DNA of 64,000 bases from Turritopsis dohrnii. Lineage: Eukaryota > Cnidaria > Hydrozoa > Anthoathecata > Oceaniidae. This document shows positions 35,787 through 45,042 of this stretch, one piece after another (within the stretch, counting starts at the first letter, position 1; each line of letters opens with the position of its first letter). The stretch covers positions 1 through 64,000 of the forward strand of contig BQMF02000806.1 of assembly GCA_027922465.2 (NCBI GenBank). The letters are read 5' to 3'. The notes beneath the pieces were generated by a model. The model saw only the letters and a list, made by a program, of their open reading frames with translations, searched no databases and was not told the DNA's origin. Made by a program: the position numbers and the translations under genes.

Positions 35787-36245
35787 CTAGAATTTGGTAC
35801 CATATGGTTTCAAGAGTTCCTTGTTATCATTAAAATATCTTGTCACCTTAGGCAATAAGTCACCTTGTAATTCAACCATTCCATCTTTAAAAATACCTCC
35901 AGTACCAAACTTGCTTTTCAGCTCACTAACAAGTGCCTTACCATCACCAAGTACGTGCTCAATAAGTGTCACTTTTTTACCGCTTGCTCGGTTTTCCACT
36001 TTAACCGGAATGCCACCCTTCTTTGTACGACAAACAAAATAACCTGACTGAGCATTACTTGATGAATTTGAATCGATCTGGCTTACAGCACTCCTTTCCT
36101 GATTGCTAACACCACTACAATTCTCACTCATGACACTTGCTGTAGTTCTATTGGTGACAACAAAATCACCAAGACATAATCCAGGTGGTTTTCCTTCATG
36201 CATACACACATCATCATTTTTGGTTTTGTTTCTTTTAGGCATCAC
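35787..36245 (-). CDS. Intronless SUI1-domain protein, YciH-like
   Basis: A single open frame of 152 residues. Residues about 1-65 are low-complexity, Ser/Asn-rich with a basic start. Residues about 70-150 form a SUI1 fold: KKGGIPVKVENR, GKKVTLIEHV, then KFGTGGIFKDGMVELQGD. The block GTGG..KDG..E.QGD is typical of bacterial and archaeal YciH/Sui1 proteins rather than animal eIF1, which has a different loop there. SUI1 proteins bind the small ribosomal subunit and govern start-codon choice, so a translation role is likely but inferred. ATG is doubled; the second codon may be the real start. Neighbouring genes are multi-exon, whereas this one has no intron. Transfer from bacteria, retroposition, or a rarely noticed ancient eukaryotic paralogue are all possible. 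Confidence 0.85.
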   Translation of the reverse strand: MMPKRNKTKNDDVCMHEGKPPGLCLGDFVVTNRTTASVMSENCSGVSNQERSAVSQIDSNSSSNAQSGYFVCRTKKGGIPVKVENRASGKKVTLIEHVLGDGKALVSELKSKFGTGGIFKDGMVELQGDLLPKVTRYFNDNKELLKPYGTKF

Positions 36246-36810
36246 AAATAAACAACACTAAGCAAGTGAAACATTTTTTAAGATTCTAATCTAATCTAAA
36301 AAAGATGATAGCAGCAGCAATTAGTTAAATTTAAAAGAAAAATATGAAATAAAAATTAAGAAACCAAGGATAACTTGAAAGATAGCACAGAAATGGTTAG
36401 TGCTGTATCCAGAGATACTTTTGCTTAGGTGCCCAAAATATAGTGCATCAACTCCCTAACTCCCTATAGCTGGTTAAGTAAAACTACATACGACAAACAA
36501 AAATAAACGATACTTATGGTGTAGGGGAGTTTTGTAGTGACGATTTTATTTTTTTCTTCAGAGGGCAGATTAAATTAAAATCTAGTTCATTTTATTAAAA
36601 TACAATCTTTGGCTACATGATAAAACACAACACACAGATAAAAGTAACAACACTTGAAAAGAGAGCAAAAGTTCCAAATACAACTTTCGACGTGGAACGT
36701 TGGGTACGTGATTGAAAAAACATTCCATCTCCAACTCCAAAGCAGTTCCAAACATATAAGTTTGAAGCTATTCTTTTTGTATTCATCAGCATTAGTACAT
36801 ATCAGACCAG
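36246..36810. other. Intergenic region upstream of the SUI1 gene
   Basis: There is no exon. It contains two minus-strand AATAAA words (36591-36596 and 36545-36550), 215 and 261 bases after the stop of the next gene, which are plausible 3' end signals for that gene. Confidence 0.5.
36591..36596 (-). terminator. Candidate polyadenylation signal of the unrecognised 8-exon gene
   Basis: Minus-strand AATAAA located 215 bases past the predicted stop, with a second copy 46 bases further on. Confidence 0.4.
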
Positions 36811-39252
36811 TTATCCACCTTCAAGGTCTACACATAGAGTTGAAAACATTTCACTCAATATGTATAATGTAGCTTCTTCCTCGTCCTCACTTTCATCAAC
36901 GGATGTCACTTCACTTTCATTTAATGCTAAAGTTAAAGCTGTAGGTTTTGATAGCATACATTTATCTAAAATAAAAGAGTTTCACGTTTTGGACACCAAA
37001 ATTGTCAGGATATCTTATGGAAACAACATCATTAGATTATTCTCTAGCTGGGAAAAGCATATTTATAAATATTATTAGGCCAAACCTAGTAAGGACAGAA
37101 CTGCTGTAGGAGCCTGGTCAAAGTTCTTTGTTTTGATTTGCAAAGCTGATCCAAGCCTAAATAGAAAGAATAACAGGATGGATAAACACAGAGAAAATAT
37201 AATTTGAATCAATAATCAGGAAGCCAATGTTTTGATATCATCGCAATTTTGCAAATTAATGAAACAAATGAAACGGATAATCAATGGTGATAATTTTAAT
37301 AATAACCATATAATTCATATTTATTTCTACTCACTGTGTTAGACATCTTGATTTCAATGAATGAGAAGCTGAATGCTGGTCTAAATAATAATCAAACTTT
37401 TTAGGAAAGAAAGAACTCTTGCAACAAACATGTGAAATTAAAAAAATGCCAACAACGAAAATGATTTTAATTCCGTAAGTAAACTAATCGACATTAAACT
37501 TACTGCTCAGCAGCTTCAAAACATTTGATGTTGAAGACGATTTGGTTGAACCTTTTAATTGCTAAAACGAAAGGTCATATTCTTGAAAAATCATAAATCG
37601 AAGGAGCCCTCAAATTCCAAACACAAAATAAATGGCAGCACATGCAGGTTATGTTCAGATCCTTGAAGAAAATGAACTGTTATTATAGAGCTGAGGGTTG
37701 CACTATGCTGATGTCAGTAGAAATAAAACAATTGAGCTATGGTCTGGGGACAAACAACCGTTTTTATTATTAACAAAGCTCTCAAACAAAGTAAAAAATG
37801 ATTGGCTTCCTTGTGGAGATTATCTCACAAGAAAACCGCTGACACACTTTTTTCTCGACATTATGCTCATTATCTTTAAAGTTCAAAATGACCCTAAAAG
37901 AACAATTAGTAAATCAGGAAACATTTACAAAAGCTACTTTTTATTTCAATGAATAAAATGTTGTAATCAAATTTCACAGTCAAGTTCTTTACAGGAGCGC
38001 ACACAGGTGAGGCGAGATATAATTTTTATTGTATTGACATCAGATCAGATTCAGTGGGTTTAAAAGAGAATTGGACAATGACTTTTGTTTGTTGCATAAA
38101 TCACTGCTAAGATATAAATCATGATATAACGTTAAAACTCCCAAAATCACCTGATTTAAGTTGTAGTTGTAGTTTAGCCTTTTAGGAATGCTCTCATTCT
38201 TAGGGTGACTTGTAGCAAATTTTCCACTGAATTTTAAAAAAGATCGATGTAAACATTATTGATCATAATAATATCTACATATACAAACAGAAAATTATGT
38301 TTACTGTGAGTCAGTTTTCGCAATGCGTTTACAATATTATAGCGACACTATGAATGCTCACAAATAATTTTAGATATAATTAGATATAATTTTTAGATAT
38401 AATCTTAATACAAGAAGACCCCTTTAAAAATATAATTCAAAAATAAGTCAAATGGAGAGACTTGCACGTCAAAACAGTTTTTTTCTGAAATATGCAAATT
38501 TACAAAACCTAATCCCAACATGCCTGTTTACATTGGAACGCTATGGAGGAGCACACTTTTTTCTAAAATAGGAAGGTGTACTTATAAGCGGCATCATTGA
38601 TGATCATAAGATTAAGAAAGAGAAGGCTTCATTGTTTGATCAATTTTGACCTCATCATCACTTTTCAGGAAGACTTTCATTAATAAAATCATGCTTCTTT
38701 TATTACATAACAGTCGAAAGTTGTTGTTCCTCACGGGGAGTTTAAATGACTTCAGAAAAGAAATATATGCCATGATGGCAAGTTACAAAAGAATTGTCAA
38801 TTATACACAAGAATAAGCAGCACTTTAGAAATATGCAATACATCATAAATGCTTCCGTTTTTTATAACCTGAACCTTCCTGCCATTATCATTAAAGGAGA
38901 ATTAACGTCAAAATGATGTAATGGTTTTTGTTAAATAAATCCATTCTAAATTGTACAAGGTGACTTATTACAGAGTTTCATATTTACTTTAAACAATTCT
39001 TTTGTTAGTTGTCAAAATTTGAAGTTCAATCGAAACTCAAAAATATGACGTCACAGTTGCACTTAGATATCCAGCTGTAGTTTTCACAAATCATATAAAT
39101 GAAGTAGAAGAAGAAACTTGCTCTCTTTATGCATTTTTCAACATCTGAAGTTTTGACTATAACTTTGCCTGTGTGCGAAAAAATCTGTCTGTTAATTAGA
39201 GATTTGACTGTGTAAGCACTCAATGTTTACCTTGACTCGCATTTTCAAACAT
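36811..39252 (-). CDS. Unrecognised 8-exon gene, 169-residue protein
   Basis: I assembled eight minus-strand exons: 39231-39252 (ATG), 39118-39168, 38532-38562, 38151-38226, 37504-37561, 37335-37380, 37086-37156 and 36811-36965 (stop TAA). All introns are GT..AG. The summed length (510) is divisible by three and the phase matches at all seven junctions without a stop. The protein starts MFENASQGKVIVKTSDVEKC, is Lys/Ser-rich in the middle (STKSSSTSNVLKLLSNQ), has KTKNFDQAPTAVLSLL near residue 110, and an acidic patch VDESEDEEE before a helical C-terminus. I see no known domain. The central KxVLL and Ser/Lys-rich blocks faintly recall C18orf21-type proteins, but I do not rely on that. The smallest exon (31 bases) is the least certain. 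The frame stays open above the ATG up to a transposon end 34 bases upstream, so the true start may lie beyond it. Confidence 0.68.
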
Positions 39253-39425
39253 TTCAATATCCTGGTCTTGAAAGTCGATCACTTAAAGTACGTTTCAAAT
39301 GAACTTGCACAGTTTTTATAAATGCTTGGCAAATTTGAAGGTTATGAGATATTTCAAAAATTCTTTTTGCGCTGTGTCAAGCTTACAAAGCATTTTTTAT
39401 ATATTTCCCCATAGGGCGAAATATA

Positions 39426-40279
39426 TGTGACGATTTCAGGGAAAATCATCACTTAGATAATTTATCGCATATTATTATCGCACCAAAACAATAGATTTAA
39501 TGCACATTTATCACATCATTAAACGATAGATTCGTCAGTAATGATAAAAGATGCGATAATTTATCGCTTATTTTCTTTGCTTTAAGCGATATTTCTTGTG
39601 ATAAAATTCTATGTTTTTAATTTATACATTCGATTTAGATTTTACATAATTACCGTGAAGTAATTAATGCGCTTGTTGAAAAAACAAATACAACTTCGTG
39701 TTGGAATTCATTTTACCATAACGGCTATTATTCATGATATACTTCCGAATATCAGAATGTGATAATAAATTCTTTCATCTGCTACTCACCGTAATAACTT
39801 TTGTTTTACAGCTCGTTGAAAATTTAACGTGAATAAAACGTAAATAAATAAATAAAACTTGCTCTTGCCATTTTATATTCCTCTATTTACACACGGAAAC
39901 GCATGCGCGACTTACCACGAGGCCGCCGGACTTGGAATTTCAAAGGATCGCAAAGAAAGACGAAGGTATTTTTTCAAAGATCTCCATGTTATTTTTATGT
40001 AAACAGAATACACAGCATAACAACAAGAAGATAATTATAAGTATGTTATTTTCTGTGGTGAACAATTAAGAAAGGAACGATAATGGCAGCTGAAATTGCC
40101 GACCGAATGATTCTCCGCTCTGATTGGTTATTAGAAAATTATTATAATTATGCGATATTTGCGAATTAATTAGTTTTAGTGAAGCGATAATGATGCGATA
40201 TGTGATGCGATAATTTTGCATTAATTTAATGCAAGATAGCGATAAATCCTTAGTGATGATTTTCCCCGAAATCGTCACA
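39426..40279. mobile_element. MITE with GCGATA-rich subterminal regions
   Basis: The ends TGTGACGATTTCAGGGAAAA and TTTTCCCCGAAATCGTCACA are about 30-bp inverted repeats with TA on both flanks (39424-39425 and 40280-40281). The subterminal 150 bp on each side carry about ten copies of GCGATA or its complement TATCGC, pointing inward, which looks like an array of protein-binding sites. It is 854 bp long with no coding capacity. Confidence 0.85.
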
Positions 40280-40297
40280 TATGTTAAAACCAGTAGT

Positions 40298-40325
40298 TTC
40301 CTTCTTCTCCTTCTCCTTCTTCTCC
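40298..40325. repeat. (CTT/CTCC)n microsatellite
   Basis: Pyrimidine-rich repeat CTTCTTCTCCTTCTCC just outside the MITE right end. Confidence 0.85.
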
Positions 40326-41517
40326 GTTCACTTTTATAGCCGCGGTTCAGAATGGAATTTTCGCCTAGCCACCAAAGTAGATAAGAATAGAGGCTGGTCT
40401 ACAGTCAAGTAGTACGCCATGTTTTTTCAGTCAGGTGCGGATGGGCTGTAGAAGATTTTTGCTTTTTCCACTAGCTTTTAAAATGATTCAAGACAATTCA
40501 ACGTTATATGATGGAAATAAATCGTTTTAGTTCAGTATTGTCTTAAAAGGTTTCGTAAAAACGTTTGCAGAAACGTGTAAAAAACAGAAAAATGTTGTTT
40601 TGCTTTTGTTGATGACAAAAATGCTATGATGATGATGATTGGTAATTAAATGCTTTGAACAGCAAACCATTGAAGCTGTGATTTCAGTGCAAAGGTGAAA
40701 ATTCATTATCAAGACAGGCTGATGGTTTTATTTTTATTTTACGTCCTGATATAATGTGAACTGAATGAAAGCACATATGATGTACGTACAGCTATAAAAG
40801 GAAGCCTTTTTTATGTGGAGAACAACCAGTTCAACCAGTGTTAATTCAAAAAGTACATTACAAAAACAGCAAGTAAAAATGTGATGTCGTATATGCAATA
40901 AGAACGTCAGAAAACCAATTACGTATAATATTTTAACAGTCAAGATTGAGGCAGAAATAACTTGAAAGAATCTGGTTGAAAAATGTGCTTCCCTGGATAG
41001 TCATTTAATCTGACAACAGAAACATAATTTACTATGGATTAATTCCATGATCACCTATACTGTTTTGATACTGTATATAATATGATATTTTAGTAAAAAT
41101 TGATGTCAATTTTCCTTACACAAGCAACAAACATATATAAATCAAAGCACAATCCAACAAACAATCTGTAAATTAAATCAAGCCAGAATACGAACTTCTA
41201 TTTTCAGCTTTGTAGTGATTTGGTTATGGATGTGTAGTCTATTTTCACTACCGAAATCTGTTTTTTTGTTTCATTTAGGATTTACCATGGTCATTTTTTT
41301 AAATAATAAAATAATGGGTGTGCACATATTTTTTTGAACAGAGATGTTTATTCTGAATACTTGAATTTAATTTTATAAATTGTCACTTTAAGCCCACCTC
41401 TTTTTTGAAAATAACTCTTCTGTCCATATTTGAAGTGCTAATTTGAAGTGCTTTTGATTCTTGATAGTTATTTGCTTATATGTATTGAAGTTATTCTTCA
41501 GGGCGTAAAGCTTTAGT

Positions 41518-41658
41518 AAAAAGAGAATAACAAGAAGTTTCATTTTGATTTATAATTTAATTCAATATTTCGTCCTGCATGACGATGTTCTGCGGATGCA
41601 GGACGAAATATTGAATTAAATTATAAATCAAAATGAAACTTCTCGTTATTCTCTTTTT
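41518..41658. repeat. Fold-back hairpin with 63-bp arms
   Basis: Arms 41518-41580 and 41596-41658 are complementary with a single mismatch around a 15-base loop (GACGATGTTCTGCGG). The tip of the stem reads CGTCCTGCAT/ATGCAGGACG and the base AAAAAGAGAATAAC. Such arms would extrude as a cruciform or give a long RNA hairpin if transcribed. Confidence 0.92.
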
Positions 41659-42733
41659 GCTTATCTATCTACCTTGAAGTACTTTTAATTTATACTGTAG
41701 TATTAAAATTAAGTTTAAAATTAAGTTTAAAATTAAGCAATTTTCTTTTCTTCTTTTGTAAACCTGTATACAAACTTGATTGTATAATGTTTAAGATAGT
41801 TTTATCTTAGTTACAAAAAGCAAGTGCAAGTGTCTTCTGTTGAATTACATTGTTTTGTTGTGATTTTATGGTATAAAGGATGTGAAGCTTCTGCAAGAAT
41901 AAAGATCATATGTTTATTATGCTAAAATCGCCTTACACATTGGTGCAGTTGTTAATATTTAGTTGTCTAAGGGAAAGTATTACTCAGCAAAATTTATAAG
42001 ACAAACCTTATCATTTGACCATGAACATCTTCATTTCTTAATAAGTTCAAAATAAGTTCTTTTGTGATATTGAATTCAATTCTACCCTGATAAGTAAGGA
42101 CAACATTTTTATCTGAGTATCAGGTTGATGGTAGTTATGCCATTGTAATTATTTAATGATACATTTTTCTTATGGTTATCAATGTACACACAATTATTGA
42201 TAAAAGTTTCGCAATTTTGGGGAAATATATAGTCGCATTTTTGCGAATCTTGTTTATGATCTAAAAAATTTGGAAGAATAATGAAAATGGAAGAAGAAAA
42301 ACGAAAATAAAAAAAACGAGCTTTTTATAGAAAAGAGCAAAACTGCTCAATTTTTCGTGAGACAAACTTCAATCTTTCATCGTTCAAAACGCGAAATAAT
42401 TTTTCAAAAAAGTGAAATAGATCGGAAGATATCATCCTTTAAAGTCACTTACGTCGCATGTTTATCGTGTTTACAATTTTGTAAGGATTTGATGAAAACC
42501 GGGGGTGATAGATGATAGACGGCGACGGTAATTAACACTTATTATAATTGGAAACACGTTAGACATAATGACTACGTGAACATTTAACTTTGTATGTTAT
42601 TGCAATCATTAGTAAATCATTTTTAACACGAGAAACAATACTTAAATCATTCAAGGTTCAGTGCTTCACAAAAAAGAACACTACGTCAAAGAACAGAAGT
42701 GTACAGTAAATATATTAACAATAAGTATGTTTT

Positions 42734-44158
42734 TTATCTGTCATCGTCACTATCATCTTCCGACGAACCACTCTCCGAGCTTGTTTCGTCATCATCCTCA
42801 CTACCAATATGGGTTATGACTCGCTCCACATCTTCATTTTCCGGAAAATCTACTTTACGAAACGCAGCTTCAACTTTCTTTGTATGACGTATAGCACCTT
42901 GCCAATTTTCTTTAGTGACATGCCTTATTGCCTTCTCTACCAATTCTTTTACATCTTTAATCTTGAATGTCGTGTTCTTTGTGGCAACCTCATTCTTGAT
43001 TTGAGCCCACATCAGTTCAATGGGGTTCAGCTCTGAGTGACCAACGGGAAGTCGAAGAAGTTCGATTGTTTTACCACTTTCTGAACAATATGATTTCACA
43101 ATTTCTTCGAGTTGGTACTTTTTCAAAACAAACACCTGCTTTACCAACTGAAGGAGAATTGGTTTGGTATCCTTCGGTCCGTACTTGATTTCTTTCGATT
43201 TAAGCCAATCTTGAATAGCTGCTTTTTTCCATGCAGTTGTTGGTTTTTTTTAATCTTCAGTGATACACGAGTGGTACTTAGCATTGTCCAATACAACGAC
43301 GCATTTTTTGGTAGCTTTGGCAAAACATTCTCCAATATCCAATTTTCAAAGTGTAGTGCATTCATCTCCTTATGGTAGTCTCTACTACTTTTCACACCTA
43401 CGAAACACTCGCAAACCGCTTCTAAAAAACCATGTTCTGACCCTATGTGATTGATGATCAATCTTTTTCCTGCTCCTGATGGTACTTTTCCACCTTTCCA
43501 TTTGGTGTCATCAATGATGTTCTTTATATCCCCTTCCTGTTGCCAAATGTGCTCCTTTGTGTGGTTAGCATTGCACCACGTCTCATCTTGATAGAAAACT
43601 TCTGTATTCGTGATTTTGTGGAGAAAGTGATGCCTACTTGCCACAATGTTGGCCCGCTGATAAATTTGCATCTTCTTGTTCCGTTTTTTGTAAACAAAAC
43701 CAAGTTTTGTTAACCAAATAAAGTCGTTTTGCTTAAAATTGGAAAATACGCCAGGTCTTGCAAATCGGTTTGAATTTTTTCCAGTGTCGGAACTTCAGGA
43801 GGATTTTTTTTGTAGTACCCTAAAACTGTCCTCGACAACGCCTTCTGGTTAAAGTCGTCAAGAAATATCTTTTTTCTGCAACCACACTGTACAGCTTCGG
43901 TGGTATCTCTTTTTCGCACATAGAAAACATTTCTTTTTGAGACACGACTTCAGCTCTTTCTTTTGTAGGAAAAACTTTTTCACCAAGTCTTTCTCTGGCT
44001 ATTGCCTCGCTAACCCATTCTTCAATTTTTTGGATCATCAAGACTTCTTGCTCTGTGAGTTGGCTATCTCTCTGATTTCTTTTTGTTCGTTTTCTTTTTA
44101 AAGAAACCTTTTTGAGAGATTTCTCCATGAGATTGCGTTTTTGGCGTTTACCTCCCAT
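42734..44158 (-). pseudogene. Tc1/mariner (IS630-like) transposase with long D-E spacing, frameshifted
   Basis: The N-terminal part (ATG about 44158) is Lys/Arg-rich (MGGKRQKRNLMEK) with a predicted DNA-binding region. The catalytic part shows the first Asp in FYQDETWCNANHT, LIINHIGSEHGF, the second Asp in VVLDNAKYHSC (about 43290) and the Glu in LNPIELMWAQIK (about 43010). About 89 residues separate the second Asp and Glu, far more than the 34-41 of Tc1/mariner. This recalls the DD82E (Sailor) type described for this superfamily. A Ser/Glu/Asp-rich tail ends at 42734. At least three frame changes are needed (near 43910, 43700 and 43250); two fall close to homopolymers, so assembly error or real decay are both possible. 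Confidence 0.82.
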
Positions 44159-44228
44159 TTCAAGGATTTGGTGTCTGCATTCACACTTTATAAAGTAAAG
44201 GCTAAAATACATTATCATTTAAATGATT

Positions 44229-44390
44229 TTTTTTTTCTAAGAAAATAAAAGAAAACGTGATACGTAGCGAATTAAATAGAAATAAAGTTCCTGTGGGCAA
44301 AATCGTCATAATCGTCGATTTTGCCCACGGGGGCTTTATTTCTATTAATTCGCTATGTATCACGTTTTCTTTTATTTTTTAGAAAAAAAA
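44229..44390. repeat. Palindrome with ~75-bp arms, related to MITE family A ends
   Basis: The arms run from a T-run with TCTAA (44229) inward to GTGGGCAAAATCGTC and back out to TTAGAAAAAAAA (44390), with a few mismatches and a loop under 15 bases. The inner GTGGGCAAAATCGTC equals the terminus of MITE family A. It lies 70 bases upstream of the transposase ATG, inside the element. Confidence 0.85.
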
Positions 44391-45042
44391 CAACTTGCTG
44401 AAAACTTGCTGAAGTTTATAAACTGTACTTGAATTTACTTTATAAAGGGTATGATAGGCCTTTTCATTTTCGAGTAGCATTTTCCAAAAACTAAGTTTTG
44501 TTCATAGAATTAATAAGTATTTACCTAATACCTACTAAATTGGCCAGAGCCTCAATACGGTGTACTGTAAAAGTATCCCTTTGGGGTTAATATGAAATTT
44601 TATGACTTATGCACGGGAAGTTTAATTCTGTATATATTCTGTTGAATAGAGCCGTTTAGTGGAAAGATCATTGCTTACCCCCGGAAAATTAATGAAATCA
44701 AAACAGAGTGAATATGTTAAAATACGCGACGTAAGTGACTTTAAAGGATGATATCCTCCGATCTATTTCACTTTTTTGAAAAATTATTTCGCCTTTTGAA
44801 CGATGAAAGATTGAAGTTTGTCTCACGAAAAATTGAGCTGTTTTGCTCTTTTCTATAAAAAGCTCGTTTTTTTCATCTTCGTTTTTCTTCTTCCATCTTC
44901 ATTATTCTTCCAAATTTTTTTAGATCATAAAAAAGTGCTTTGTAAGCTTGACACAGCGCAAAAAGAATTTTTGAAATATCTCATAACCTTCAAATTTGCC
45001 AAGCATTTATAAAAACTGTGCAAGTTCATTTGAAACGTACTT

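Larger units (their letters stand above)
39401..42252. mobile_element. Unclassified 2.85 kb insertion inside the left TIR
   Basis: This segment interrupts the left terminal repeat of the surrounding element. TTTAT occurs on both sides (39396-39400 and 42253-42257), a possible 5-bp target duplication. Near its ends are inverted words TATATATTTCCCC (39398) and GGGGAAATATATA (42220), the right one about 20 bases inside the junction. It has no recognisable coding sequence. It contains a TA-flanked MITE, a CTT microsatellite and a large hairpin. Confidence 0.6.
39286..45042. mobile_element. Tc1/mariner-superfamily element with long TIRs, carrying a nested insertion
   Basis: The outer ends (39286-39395 and about 44934-45042) are identical inverted repeats over about 108 bp, starting AAGTACGTTTCAAATGAACT and flanked by TA (39284-39285 and 45043-45044). 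The TIR continues inward: on the right without break to about 44727, on the left only after a 2.85 kb gap, resuming at about 42253-42457 with about 97 percent identity. The full TIR is therefore about 320 bp and the original element about 2.9 kb. It carries a minus-strand DDE transposase. Its left end lies 34 bases upstream of the start codon of the unrecognised gene. Confidence 0.9.

Noticed and set aside
36654..37078. Two plus-strand open frames of 72 residues
   Set aside because: They are shadows of exon 36811-36965 and its flanks; the minus-strand reading has matching splice sites and phase.
37632..37690. Plus-strand ATG frame MAAHAGYVQILEENELLL
   Set aside because: Only 18 codons, overlapping the minus-strand gene's intron, with no downstream exon.
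38620..38700. Minus-strand frame FLKSDDEVKIDQTMKPSLS as an extra exon
   Set aside because: No convincing acceptor, and the exon chain of the surrounding gene is phase-complete without it.
38738..38816. Short plus-strand frame reading GSLNDFRKEIYAMMASYK then stop
   Set aside because: It looks protein-like, but it lies in an intron of the minus-strand gene and no partner exons or start could be found.
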